From: Trametopsis cervina
Taxonomy: Eukaryota; Basidiomycota; Agaricomycetes; Polyporales; Irpicaceae
Length of the DNA: 64,000 nt
Direction of reading: 5' to 3'
Assembly: GCA_022385755.1 (NCBI GenBank)
Contig: MU278353.1
Coordinates: forward strand, 705,000-768,999
Shown here: one piece after another, positions 11,523 through 23,534 of the stretch
How the letters are laid out: each line of letters opens with the position of its first letter
Numbering within the stretch: the first letter of the stretch is position 1
Position numbers and translations under genes: made by a program
The notes under the pieces: generated by a model
Told to the model about the DNA's origin: nothing
The model's input: the letters and a program-made list of their open reading frames with translations, nothing else
Databases searched by the model: none

Positions 11523-13183
11523 TCAATCTACGGGATCCCGGATTCCGTCCGGCGTTGATCTCCCACCAAGCATTTCGTACTCGTTCTCGATACTCGCATC
11601 CGGGGCCTTCCTCCTCATGCGGGTCCCAGGGGGTAGGTTCGCACGCACTTCGCGCTCCTTTACGAGTTCCCATTCGACGCGCAGGAAGACCCACATCCAC
11701 CGTCTGAGCATCTCGGCGAATTCGATCAGAAAGATAGCGCGGTCGCCCTCGATATGGGAATGCAAGTGACTGGACAGCTTTGCAGACCATGTCAGGCGGA
11801 GTACGAGGTCGATAAGTATGGCAAAGGGGTATATGGGTAGTGGTAGCAAAAGGGTCTTGCGGAGGCCGAAAGGATATGATTTCTCTGAGGTTGTTTGCAG
11901 GCTTGTGGTCTCTTCTTCGTCCGCGGGCAGGTCCTCCGACATGTCTTCAGACCCTGCCCGCGACAGTAAGGCCGAGCGGGAATGCAAGCGAGGAAGCACC
12001 AGTGGCCTAGGCGGAGAGTGCGCACGGCTCACACTGGCTTTCTTCGACTTTGTCCGTAGCAAGTCAAAGCCCCAATCGTAGGTGACATCCCACCAGAATG
12101 AATATAGTGAGTTCACGACCGCTGATAGTAACCTGCAATCGAGGAGTTATATGTCAACGCACGAAACAAATAAACGCCGCACTCACCACAAAACGAAAAG
12201 CGGGTGCTCGCTGTACCATAACATACTTTTATAATTATTGGGTACTGCTATCGGATCTGTCACCACAAGTCGTTGGGCGGCAGATAGATAGATTACGGGG
12301 AATGCAGTTGCGTATTTAATCGCATTGTAGAGCGGCCTCTTCGTCTCGTTCGTCATAAAGTATTCAATCAGGCATTGTCGGAATCGGACAGCGTAAGGGA
12401 GGCTATTGAGATGGCATCAGCTTTTAAATGAGCGCAATAATGACAAGACGTTCACCTCATGAGGGTGGGTAATATCCATCGGGACAAGCCAGACTGGGCG
12501 GGAGGGAAGAGGAGGCTGCCACCAGGAAGGAGCATGTAGATAGAGAGCCATACATCACCCAATACTTTCGCAAACGACGTGAAGATATCCGCGAATACTA
12601 CGTCCGAGAAGTATACACGGTTCTGCGGAAACAGACATCGGTATACCGAACTGGTCATACGCGGTGAGTGAGCGGATATTGGAGCGAGGCATAGCCATAC
12701 GCACTGGATGAATTTATCCCTTTCTCTCCTCCCAAACATGTTGAATGGTGCCACAAGTATCATAACGAGGACCAGTAACGTGACTGCAGGCACGAACTTG
12801 AACACGTCCACCAACTCGACGTCTCCATGAGTCGCGTGGCGGTACAGGGTCCAACCAATTAGTGCAAAGAGGGTGTATTGCACGAAGAGACGGTAAATGG
12901 GTCCGTATACCGTCGAAGGGTCTGGTACAAACTTCCATCCGGCTCTCGTTGTCGGTAATGGGGGGCCCGTCCCAAGGTGATCGGCCGTCAGTCGTTGTCC
13001 CTGAGTCGTGTTCAGCTCCAAAGCAGCCGTCGCGTCGATACCTAGCGCATTCAAGCCATGTATGTTCGTCGCCCAACCCAGAATGCCTACTCCGCCCAAG
13101 AAGAGCACGCGGAACGGCAGAGGAAAGACCGCAGAGAATATGATCTCTTCGGTAACATTATCGTTCATTCTCCTTCCACTCAA
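11523..13183 (-). CDS. ERD1: ERD1-type EXS-domain membrane protein
   Basis: Polytopic membrane protein with the EXS domain found in yeast Erd1 and in XPR1/SYG1. In yeast Erd1 acts in the Golgi in phosphate recycling and in retention of resident glycosylation enzymes. Order of landmarks: EEIIFSAVFPLPFRVLFLGG (first helix), NIHGLNALGID, a long run of hydrophobic segments, VYFSDVVFADIFTSFAKVLG, then in the next exon (about 12430-12190) FRQCLIEYF, KRPLYNAIKYATAFPVIYL and SAAQR, then NSLYSFWWDVTYDWGFDLL. The end is a charged C-terminal region with LIEFAEMLRRWMWVFLRVE. At least three exons. The start could be at 13183 or at the second in-frame ATG, 13168. Hallmarks are complete, so the gene looks intact. 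Confidence 0.9.
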
Positions 13184-13673
13184 GTGTCGAAATTTGATTC
13201 AGCTGCCAGCAGTTGTGAGGCGTATTAAGGGACTGGCATGAAGAACAGCACAGGCTGCTGTCGGCGTGAAGAGAGGTGGCGGTCGAAAGATGAAGTATTG
13301 CGGTGTAAATCTCCACGTCCATCAAGCCTGCCAGCGTTTAGCGCCGTGACCAAAGTTCTGATAACAGATGCCGTGCAGAGGAGAACAAGTTCAGGTCACC
13401 CTGGCTTGAGGTTGTGCTCGAGGAGTTGCTCCTGTAGGTATGTATTCACGAAATATCATACTGCTCCGGGCCCTCTGAATTTGTACATCTTAGAGGGGCC
13501 AGAGCACCGGAAAAGGCGGACCGAAGCTCCCGCTGTATATATATGCGTGAGGCTGGTAGATTCTTCCCCATGTTGGTTTGACTTTGTCCTCCACAACTGT
13601 CTCACAGATCTTCCTACTCTCACTATCACTCACGTTCTTTACACTCCCCTACGATCTTTACCTCATCATCATC

Positions 13674-14511
13674 ATGCACAGCACTCTCAAGACCGTCCTT
13701 CTCGCGCTTCTCGTTGCTCAACAAGCATGGTCGCAGCCGGTTTTGCAAGGGCGGCAACTCTCCGTAAGAGTCTCACTTTTTCTCTTCACGTCGTTTCTCA
13801 ACAGGGTGGCAGATTGTGGACGACATCACCTGCTCTATGGTCAGCAAGCATGTGGAGGCCCCGACGAAGCTGGTTTCTCACCTCATGCGTCGCGCGCCGG
13901 CTCCTGCACTTGATGCCTCCTCTCTCTCTGATATCCTCGCTGCTTGTCGCAGCAAAGCTAGCAGCCAGCACAACAAGAAGCTTCCTGCCCACCAAGACAA
14001 TGGAAGTGGTGCGGCTAACGAGTCGGGTAATGGTCAATATCCTCCTTACGGCAACTCAGCAAGCACGGCTCCGGGCTCTACCTCGGGGGCTACTTCCGCA
14101 TCTGGGACCGGCTCTGGTTCTTCAGGCGTTGGTGCCAATTCGGCGGCCTCTGCGAACACTGGTCCTCAAGCTTCTCATGCTGGCGGCTCTCCCTCAAGTA
14201 CTGGCGGCAAAGTCCCATTCAACCCCGCAAGTGCACCTTATGTCGTTACGCGTCGAGCGACGGAACCTTCAGGTGGCTCCTCTCCCCCAGCTACTAGACC
14301 AGCTTCTGGCAAATCGAAGTCGAACTTCAATTCCGACATCAGCGATGAGGGCTATCAACGTCCCAGTACTCCTCAGCGGTCCTCAGCAGATGGCAAGCGC
14401 AAGCCGTCCACTAATCATACAAAGGAAAGCAACACGGAGGACGACGCACCAACCAAGTGTGTCGGCCAAGGCGGCCCTATCGACTGTGCACTTCAAGGTC
14501 TCGGTCTCTGA
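13674..14511 (+). CDS. Small secreted Ser/Gly-rich protein, function unknown
   Basis: Two exons (13674-13763 and 13813-14511) give 262 residues. The first 20 residues, MHSTLKTVLLALLVAQQAWS, are a textbook signal peptide ending in a plausible Ala-rich cleavage site. The mature part starts with a short ordered-looking segment (VDDITCSMVSKHVEAPTK), then becomes low complexity, rich in Ser, Gly, Ala, Thr and Asn. It ends with two cysteines in TKCVGQGGPIDCALQGLGL. The acceptor CAG at 13810-13812 was chosen over the upstream one because only it keeps phase. No enzyme motif is visible. It could be a cell-wall-associated or effector-like protein; that is inference from composition alone. Confidence 0.8.
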
Positions 14512-14803
14512 TCGTAGCTACGGCGTCATTATTGTATTTATGTTATCATATTTTGCGCAAAGCACCGTATCATGCTGCATAATTTCTACTGTATGTTGTG
14601 TCATGCACGACGATTTCGCTTCTACGAGTGCCAGGTTTCGGCTGCATACCTTGTTGGTTCGAACTCCGCGCGCGCTATTTCGTTCACCTTCCAAGGTTCT
14701 GAACCTCTGACCCAATCCTTACCGCTACTTACCGGCTGTTTATTAACTCTGCATACCTGGACAGCCTTTCAAAACTGCTTCGGTTCTGTTTCTTTAAGGG
14801 CTA

Positions 14804-17519
14804 ATGGACAAGACGAAGTCGAAACTCGCAGCGTTCTTCAATGATGACGAGGATGAACCTGCATTTCCAGTGCGACGGATACCAGTCTAATTCATGTCAT
14901 GTACACGCTCACCAAACGGTCTTGTCGCTAGCAAAAAGCAGTAGACGAACAGAAGTTGTCTCAGTACGCTCAGGGCACCCTGCGCAAGTCAAAGCGGGAG
15001 AAGGAGAAAGAAGCGGCAGAGGCGAAGCGGAAGGAGGAAGAGGAAAACGCAGCGAAAGCTTACGCAGAGTTCCTGGACGCGTTCCAAGGCGAGGGCATTG
15101 ACCGCAAGCGAGCAGGCGCAACTTTCGTGAGGCCCGGACAAGACAGTGTGTATACTCCGTCGGTGCGAAAGGCGGAGTCATCGCACAAGGCGCAAATGTT
15201 CCAGGAACCTTCTGCTGTAAGTAAACGGCCCTGCCTTCTCCTAATTTACTTACCTAGACTCGATTATAGCCTCCCTCTCCTCCATCTGTGGTCTCTAAGC
15301 CGAAAGGCAAGCGTGCGATGGATTCGTTCTTAGAGGAGATTAAGAGGTGTGTCCCGCCGTCTTATGTCTCCATGGAGAGGTTTATGTGGCAAATTTAGAG
15401 AACAAGCGACGCGCGAAAATAAGTTTGGACGACACGGTTAGCATGTCTTTCGATCCAAAGATGCACGTATTAACGTTACGACCCAGCCACTCATGGCCGC
15501 TCTATCACGTCCATGGCCGCCTACGAGGGTCAAAGTGGCAGCAGGGACCGAGGAGATCCAGAGGCAAGTGCTCTGTACTGTGCTTCGTAGCCATATACTC
15601 AATGCGTTGTACAGACGTCCAATATCTTCGTTGCAAATCTCCCCCCAAATGTCACCGAACAAAGTCTAGGCATGTTCTTTGCACGGATCGGTCCTGTAGG
15701 CTCGGTATGCGTACCTCGTGTTTGTCCTTGTAACGACGTGTTGACCTCGTTTCAGGTCAAAATTATGTGGCCTCGCGGCGACGCGAGCAATACGGGCCCT
15801 GCATCGGATATGAATAGCCGCAGAACAAAGAGCACAGGGTTGAGTGGGTTCGTGGCTTTCATGAAACGCAAAGACGCAGAAGATGCCCTCAGAGAACTAG
15901 ATGGGTTCGACTGGGGAGGCTCTATCCTGCGTGTTGGATGGAGCAAAGCAGTGCCTGTAGCTGCTAGGCCCCTCTACGGTATGTGGTATACCAACCCTCC
16001 TCCGCACCCTATTGACTCCTTGCGGAAGTCGTGAAGAAGTCGCGCCTTGACTCGAGGTCACGCTCGAGGTCCAGATCTCCGATTCACTCTCCCAGGCGGC
16101 ACTACAACGACAACGATCGAAGTCGCAGTCCACGTCGTAACCAGGCTTATCCGGACGAGCGCGGCTCCAGCAAGCATTCACGGTTACGCAGCGCATCTTA
16201 CAGCCGTAGCCGTAGCCGATCCTCTTCTCCCTCGCGGCGCTACCATAAAGGCTCCTATGGTCGTTCGGCCCGTACAAGGTCGGCTTCACCTGCCGAGGAC
16301 GAGGAACAAACGTCAGAATCGTTCGTTCGAACTGTGGCCGCTGAAGTCAGGGGTCATGGCGATGAGTACGAGAAAAGTTTGAAAGAGAGGGAATCGTCAA
16401 ACCCTCAGTATGCCTTTTTTAAATATGGCGTGAGTTTTCTTTCACACTGTGAAGTCATAATCTGACACCGCTCAATGACCAACAGAATCGCCGGCACCGA
16501 CTCTTCCAGTCGCTAATGAGGCAGAGAAATCCTGTTGATCCTGAGTTCGACGATGAGGTATACGCCTTAAAACTAATTGTTCGGTAACACCACTTACGCG
16601 GTTGTTTCAGGGATATAACTCGATATATTCCACAGACTCGGCAGAGGAATCTGAGCGCGAACGCGTGCGGAAGAACAAACTCGGCAAACTCGCGAAGAAA
16701 AGGTTCGAATCTATGTTGCGTGCGATGTCTGGCCGAAGAGGCGAACTTGCCAGATGCATGGCCTTCTGCTTAGAACATGCGGAGGCATCTTCTGAGGTCG
16801 CAGACATCATCATCGCCTCACTTCTAGTAGACGGCACACCTGTTCCACGCAAAGTGGCGAGGCTCCACCTCATCTGCGACATCTTGCACAATTCAGCCGC
16901 CCCGCTTCCGATGGCGTGGAAGTTCAGACAAGAGTTCCAAACGCGCTTGGGCATTGTGTTCGACCATCTGTCGACGATCTACCACTCGTTCCCCGGGCGC
17001 ATAACTGCGGAAACGTTTAAGAAGCAGATCACGAGTGTCATTGATGTGTGGGAGGACTGGATCGTCTTCCCCCCAGAATACACGGCGGAGTTGAGGTCGA
17101 GGTTGGAGGGCATGAAGAAGCCTGATGAAATAGAACATGAGACGCACGAGGCCGAGTCGGCTACGCCGGAGAAAGACAGCCCAGCCGTTTTTGCAAGCAA
17201 GTTCAAGGCCAGCTCGTTCATGCCTGCGTCTGCTCCTGCTGTGGGAGATGGAGATGATGGAGAACCAATGGACGAAGGCACTGACGACGACGACAACGAT
17301 ATCGATGGTGCACCTATTGACAATATTGATGGTGAACCCGTTGACGACGTTGACGGTGAGCCGTTGGCAGCAGATGTCGACGGAGAGCCCATGGATGACG
17401 TTGACGGCGCACCTCTGGATGACATAGACGGTGCACCTTTGGATGATGTGGACGGGGCGCCTTTGGACGATCTTGACGGCGACCCTATGGAAGACGACGT
17501 TGACGGCACACCTGTGTGA
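14804..17519 (+). CDS. U2SURP: U2 snRNP-associated SURP-motif protein (SR140/U2SURP)
   Basis: Splicing factor associated with the U2 snRNP. The multi-exon model begins MDKTKSKLAAFFNDDEDEPA, then a Lys/Glu-rich coiled stretch (about 14956-15110). An RRM follows, with FFARIGPVGSV, VKIMWPRGDAS, GLSGFVAFMKRKDAEDALRE and GSILRVGWSKAVP. A short RS-rich segment full of SRSRSRSP comes next (16047-16270). The SURP motif is seen as FVRTVAAEVRGHGDEYE, NPQYAFFKYG and RHRLFQSLMRQRNP. The last large exon (16611-17519) is a CID-like helical domain with KVARLHLICDILHNSAAP and WEDWIVFPPEYT. The order RRM-SURP-CID identifies the protein. It ends in an acidic tail of about nine octapeptide repeats of type DGxPhDDh. 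Confidence 0.93.
17288..17517 (+). repeat. 24-bp coding repeat, DGxPhDDh octapeptides
   Basis: About nine imperfect copies of a 24-nt unit encode the end of the U2SURP protein. Units read D-G-(A/E/D/T)-P-(L/M/V/I)-(D/E)-D-(V/I/L), as in DGEPMDDV and DGAPLDDI. One unit carries an extra residue (LAADV) and one reads DGDPMEDDV. The nucleotide copies differ at many third positions while the peptide is kept, which argues for selection on the protein rather than a recent slippage burst. Confidence 0.85.
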
Positions 17520-17945
17520 GAGCGAATACTTGCATCTTGCTATAAGCTGTATATAGTATAGCGAGTTGGGCATTGAACGACAGTATTTATTGCATATCTC
17601 TACGGAACGGAGACGCATGTGGAGTCATGAGAACAAAACGCGATGTACAACTATTCCAGGCTCCAGAACATGCAGGCAACATACAAAAAACAGAGGTATT
17701 CGACAGTCGACAGTAACGAAACAGTAACTAGGTGATATAATGACAAGAGACTGTGATGTATAGACGAGCACATTGACCAGGACACAAAGCGGTGAGAATT
17801 GTAATGGATCGAGGCTAGAGGGTGGCTTTCGAGATGCAGGATTAGATTAATGAAGCACTGTGTGTTGCCCTATTAGTCCATGACGAGGGAGAAGATTGTG
17901 GGCGTGAGAGAGCTCAGCTCTCGTCTGCAGTTGGGGAATCAGGGT

Positions 17946-19945
17946 TCACCCGAAGGTCGGCCATGGAGTTTTCGAGTGATTCGCCACGACTGGAACTCGG
18001 CCGAGAACTGGATAATCAACGAGTAAGTAATCATCGTCGTCTTCGTCGAAGTCGACATCAATATCAACATCGAATGGAAGAGTGGCATCGCGTGTCGCGA
18101 GTCGCTTGTGCGAATGAGCGAAACGATTCATCATTCGCCCGAAAAGCTTTCTACGGTGAGGCAAAGCACTCTGCCGTATGGTTGCGGTTGGGCTTGGACT
18201 ATCATTTGCACTTGCACTTGAACTTGGACTTGCAATGTGAAATATGACAAAGAGAAGATGGAAGAATATAATCATGCAAGTGCGAGCGAACAGAAAGAAG
18301 TGAAGACGTTGGAAGGTAAGAAAAAAGCCAATGAAATGCACTTACCCTTCGGGCTTGGGGGATTGTTTCTTCCATTTCCATACTCTCCGAAGCCAAAAGG
18401 CCATATTAACTTCTTGCTTCATAACATTGACAATCCACGGGTGAGATAAGAGATCCTTAGGAGTAGGACGGGCAGCAGGGTCTCGGGTCAGACTATCCTA
18501 CTTTCAGCGAAATGACTTCAGACTGTGACGGTGAATGGTACATACGCTGCTTTGATGAAGTCTTTCATCTCGGAGCTGTAGACAATGTTCTCTTCAGGTT
18601 CATCCTCGAGTTCAGGGGGCTGCGGAATGTTCAACGATAGAAGTAGAGCAAAATACGATGTCCCATACCTCGTTCTGGGTGATATGCATCATAAGTTCGA
18701 TCTGTGCAAGATCATTGGGGAACGGGAAACGGTTCTGAACCAATTCGAGCAGTGTGATGCCCGTCGACCACACATCTGACCGAATGTTGTATTGGAGGCC
18801 AGACAGTCGCTCTGGCTGTACATGAAGAGTGAGTGTCTGCATCACATAAAAGCAACACACAGGAACGAACCGCCATGTACAAACTGGTGCCAGTGAATGT
18901 GCCGGCTTCAGAGTTGATGTTGAGCTCCCCCGATACGCCAAAATCACAAAGCCGGACTATGCCTTCCCGCGTCAGAAGTACGTTAGGCGGTTTGATGTCT
19001 CTATGTATCGTCTTCTGAGAGTGCAGGTACGCGAGCCCTTGGAGGATCTGCACAAAGGATCATTGAGATCATGGCCATCAACTCAGACAGGAACATGCTT
19101 ACGCCTTCCGCCAGGCGTCCCGCGACCTTCTCTCCGACACGTCCGCCAATCTGTCTCATCTGCTTGCCAACGGATTCCAAGCTGCCCCCCTCGCAGAACT
19201 CCATGAGCACCTTGACCTCGTTAGACGAAGGAGATATGTACGCTCCATAAAAGCGAACAATGTTGATATGGGAGGTGGTCGATATAATCTTGATCTCTCG
19301 CAATAGCTGCTTCATCGGCGCCTCGTGTGTTGTGATCGTCTTACGTGCCATGACCACGCCTGTGCGTCGGTCTTGCACCTTGTGAACAGCACCACCAGCA
19401 CCTTCTCCCAGCCTGCTAAGCTCGTCCAACATTTCATCAGTCCACTGGTCGAACTCCTCTACAGTCTGCCTTAGGTTGTCGATGGATACGGGCGGCGGTC
19501 GAGTCTGCGGAGAGATTATCAACGGTGGAAGGACTGTTGCCACTGCCGGACGGATCGTTGGCTCGCTCTCGGCACTGCTGTTGATATGGGGTGAGGAGGC
19601 CGAGGCATTCTGATTGTTTGGACCTCCGGCGAAACCGCCCAGGAACGCATCGCCGCCGACTTTCTGAAGACTGAGCTTCGGACGACCGCCGGGGGTCAGA
19701 CCAGGTAAGCCAAGTGAAGGGCGAGTAGGGTGCACACTTGGTGGCGAAAGAATAGACGACGAGGCAGACGACGTGAAAGTATCGGGTCCCGTATTGCTTT
19801 GCGCCGTTTCTCGCAAGTTTGTGCTCGAAGGCTTTCGCGCGTTAAGAGGTTGCATCTCTTGGAGATGTAATGGAGAAGGGGATGCGGAACGTTGAGTTCG
19901 GGGGCCCATGGGCCTGGGAGGATTAAGATGATGCATTGACTGCAT
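17946..19945 (-). CDS. MKK1: MAP kinase kinase of the cell-wall-integrity pathway (MKK1/2 type)
   Basis: Dual-specificity kinase expected to activate the Slt2/Mpk1 MAPK. The N-terminal 160 residues are Ser/Pro-rich and unstructured. The kinase domain then shows [15 protein letters not shown] (Gly loop), VVMARKTI (ATP Lys), [26 protein letters not shown] (catalytic loop), CDFGVSGEL, the activation loop [16 protein letters not shown] (Ser-x3-Thr) and [13 protein letters not shown]. It ends with [12 protein letters not shown] and an [14 protein letters not shown] tail like that of Mkk1/2. The frame reaches a TAA at 18342-18344, but that TAA lies inside a GGGTAAGT donor. Splicing 18345-18229 keeps phase (GG|T) and adds an acidic tail ending at 17946. 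The longer form is annotated; the shorter ends at 18342. Confidence 0.9.
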
Positions 19946-20878
19946 CGTGCGCGACGGCGTCGACGATGGCGAGGACGAAGGAAACGAAAGCAGTGGTCTC
20001 TTTCGCGCTCAATGCTGTCCTATAAAAGGGAACGCAGTAATGAAGAACTGGCATCACGTGATGTTATGTGATTCGCCTTGCGTAAGAGGTTGTGTGTTCG
20101 GTCGGAGAACAGCCTGAGCGCAGACCTTGCTCTTAACGACCACTTGCCTGCCGTCTGGCATGCATACTGCAAGGCGGTGTGTGTCTCAATCCAAAGGCGA
20201 GCGTCTCCTCGCGTAGATTTTCAATAGCCCATTCCACCGTGCCGCCAGCATGTTGAGCATCGTGCGTACCGACCTCCCCTCAACTATATGTAGTGGCTTT
20301 GCTCAGCTCCTTCAGACGCACCTCTAATGTCCATTCGGTATTATTGGTAGACGCAGAAGCATTCGCACGAGTGGCTCTGGAATACCACGCGACAGTGGCA
20401 ATTGCTCTCGCTATTTAACTCTGTCGATATTCCAACGGCGAATGGTGTCGCAGAGACTCTTCGCCTTTGGAAGACATCTCATTTGGGCATTCGATCGCGT
20501 TGAGGCGTACCTAATCAACGGATGATGCAGCTCCAATAGGCCATGAACCCAGTATGTGAGAACAACGTATCCATTCAATCCATTGCACTGGGCAGCTGAT
20601 TGCAGTCACCGTAGTTCATGGCTTCATCGATAACCGGCGCGGTTTCAACAAATGAATGGCTGGTTGAATTCTTGATGCATGGACCTGGGGCGATATACAC
20701 ATTGCAACATCGAGGCTACTCGCTTCGGTGACACCGAGGTCTACCGGGGGCTGGCCGAGATAGGCTTTCGTGAGAATAGCACGAGCACTGTGTATTAAGT
20801 ACAGCTCAAGAATCTGAATCTCTATCCCCGCTCGCGCCGTGTTCGACCGTTCCTGGCCCCACTCGTAACTTCTACACC
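19946..20878. other. Intergenic region, divergent promoters
   Basis: About 930 bp between the leftward MAPKK gene and the rightward SDR gene. A CTATAAAAGG sequence near 20020 is a TATA-like element, but it lies only about 75 bp from the MAPKK start codon and its orientation is uncertain. No coding frame with a recognisable domain was seen. Confidence 0.5.
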
Positions 20879-23534
20879 ATGACCATTGTGAAAGCTAGTG
20901 ATAGTGAGCTTATTGCTCATGCAAAACGACTTCAAGGGAAGATTCTGTTGATCACAGGTCAGTCATGCCGCTATCCGGTTTGTCCGTTTACCCATGACAT
21001 GAGCATCTGTTTCAGGTGGTGGCAGTGGTATTGGCAAAGCGATCTCTATGCTATTCGCTGAATACGGGTAAGCTACAAGTCATATCAGGAACACTGGTTC
21101 TGATTTCATTGTTGATGACTCTGCAGAGCGAAGGTTGTCATCGGAGACACTGACTCTACTTCAGCTCAGCAGACGGTGGAGGAGATCAACGCCAGTGGGG
21201 GGTATGTATTGACAGTTCTGTAAGGTTTTGTATTCAGCAACGGAACTAACCAGATGTCTACAGCGTGGCTGTTGCGAGAAGTTGTGATGTAACTGTGTGG
21301 GAAGAGCAAATAGCTTTATTTGAGTTTGCCAAAACTACGTATGGATCTGTTGATGTTGTCGTAAGTCTCTTTGTTTTTCATCAGCTACGGTTCAGAACCT
21401 GATATGAATGTAGATTCCCGCTGCCGAATTGTTTGTAGACGACGGCCTGGAGTTGAAAGAACAGGATGGAAAGCTGCACCCGCCAGATCTGAAGGTCATA
21501 GATGTGAATCTGACAGGATCACTGTACAGTAAGTTCTCTGTACCAGCAATGGGCGGTTTCCTTTTTGCCAGCTTGCTAATGCATTACGACAGCAACCAGT
21601 CTTGCTCTTCATCATCTGGTAAGCGATGAAACTGACCCCACGTCTCTCAAAGCTCTTGTTTTCATTGGTTCCGTTGGTCAGTAATGCGCTGGAAGAGATA
21701 GTCAAATGCTCAGGCAGTCCTTTGCAGCATCTATTCGGCCTTTCTACCCCAACTTACAGTACAGTGCCTCTAAAGCTGGGATTCGTGGACTTCAGGCAGC
21801 TGTCCCGTCCTACGCTAGGAAGCAGGGTGTTCGAACCGGCTCAGTGTTCCCATGGTTTACCTGTACGCATTTACATGATTAAACACCGTCGCGCCTCCCC
21901 CTAATGTCATTACTAGCCTCGTTTGCAAGTCAAACGAACCGCCAATGGCTCTCGGAGCTGCCACTAGTTGACCCGAAACGCGTAGCAGCGGTCTGTTTAG
22001 CAATCGCAACTAATCCAGATCCCGCTACAAATGGCAGGCCATGGTTGGTTCTTGCTGGTGAAAACGCTCAGCGATTACACTACGAGATTTTTGATGAGAG
22101 CATATTCCGCGAATTAAATAGTCATGCAAAGGTAAGTGGGCAGATTATTGGATCTTCTAGTCCAGTAAGACAGTTACCTAGGCACACGAAGACGTGACAG
22201 CATCAGAAGGCTCAGACCAAGCAGCCAACCCAGCCTCTCATGTGATTCATTACTCAGACGAAGAACTCATTGCGCATGGGGATCGAATCAGAGGCTGCGT
22301 TTTCCTGATTACTGGTAAGTATATATGGCATCTATCAACACTGTGAACTTGAATGCACCCTGTCATTTTATAGGGGCAGGAAGCGGTATTGGAAAGACTG
22401 TTGCTCTCAAATTTGCACATTATGGGTACGTAAAGAGGCTCCCGAAATATAAAAAGCTGTTGCGCTGATGTCCGCCAGAGCAAACGTAGTCATCGGAGAT
22501 ATAAACCCTGCTACGGCTCAGGAGACTGTGGATGAGATTCGCAGGGCTGGAGGGTGAGCACATGCTGACAGTTACTGATCTATGCCCTAACACTCCTATA
22601 TGCCAGTCATGCTATATCGCAAAAATGTGATGTAACGAACTGGGAGGACCAAGTTTCTCTTTTTGAGCTTGCCGCAACAACTTTTGGCACTGTCGACATT
22701 GTTGTACGCTGCGCTCTTTCCCCTCTGCCTCCTTTCATAACTCTATGTAGATGCCAAACGCCGGGGTTGCCAACGAGCCGTATGAGCTTTCTCTGTTACC
22801 ACAAGTCAAAGATGGAAAACTGCTAGCTCCGAACCTCCTGACTATGGAGGTTAATTTGACAGGAGTCCTGTGGAGTATGTGCCTTCCTTGGTTGAGAGCT
22901 GTAAGCTGAGAGTTGATCCAGCGACCGCATTGGCATTGCGATATCTACCCTCCGAGGCCAGCACAGGCCGCTCTGACCGCTTGAAGGCCATTATTTTCAT
23001 TGCTTCTATTAGTAGGTGCTCACATCCTGCGTGGATAGATTTTGCTGCTTATCTATGATTTGTCATCAGTTGCTTTACTGTCGTTCCCCACAAAACCAAT
23101 GTATGCAACGTCCAAATCTGCCGTTCTGGGCGTCCAACAATCTCTCGCGCCGCTGTTGAAAGGCCTTGGTATCCGTAATGGAGCTGTTTTACCGGCATAT
23201 GTCGGTAAGCTATGTAGTCATGCCCTTGTGTTTCCGTCGCTTAGGCGTTGCCCACCTACTAGATACCAATTTGGTACGCGGGCTCGAAGATTATGACTCC
23301 AAGTGGCCTATGGTTCCCGTAGAGCGCGTCGCTGCAGCGTGTATGGCTGTTGCATCGATTCCTGACCCGGTGTCATCTGGGGCGCCATGGCTACTTCCTT
23401 TAGGTGCCAACGGTGGCGTTCAACGACTGCAATATATGTCCCTTTCGGAGGGTCTATGGGGGGAGTATGAGAAGCGAGGTCTCGAGCTCTTACCCGAAAT
23501 CATGCGATATCAAGCAGCGATGTCTAGGATGTAA
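20879..23534 (+). CDS. Tandem two-module short-chain dehydrogenase/reductase
   Basis: Two complete SDR modules read through in one spliced frame. Module 1 (20879 to about 22131): LQGKILLITG then GGSGIGKAIS (cofactor loop), VVIGDTDSTSA, CDVTVWEEQ, IPAAE where NAG is usual, VNLTGSLY, FIGSVG, and YSASKAG (YxxxK). It ends RVAAVCLAIATNPDP and ELNSHAK. A consensus intron (GTAAGT, about 22132-22181, phase 0) joins it to module 2, which has no in-frame ATG of its own: HYSDEELIAHGDRIRG, VFLITG then GAGSGIGKTVA, VVIGDINPATA, CDVTNWEDQ, MPNAG, VNLTGVLW, YATSKSAVLG, RVAAACMAVASIPDP, stop at 23532-23534. Aspartate after VVIGD suggests NAD+ use. Resembles 15-hydroxyprostaglandin-dehydrogenase-like SDRs; substrate unknown. 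Two separate genes remain possible. Confidence 0.75.

Noticed and set aside
13238..14710. 490-codon plus-strand open frame
   Set aside because: It runs through the promoter and in a different frame over the secreted Ser/Gly-rich gene; repetitive base composition explains the lack of stops.
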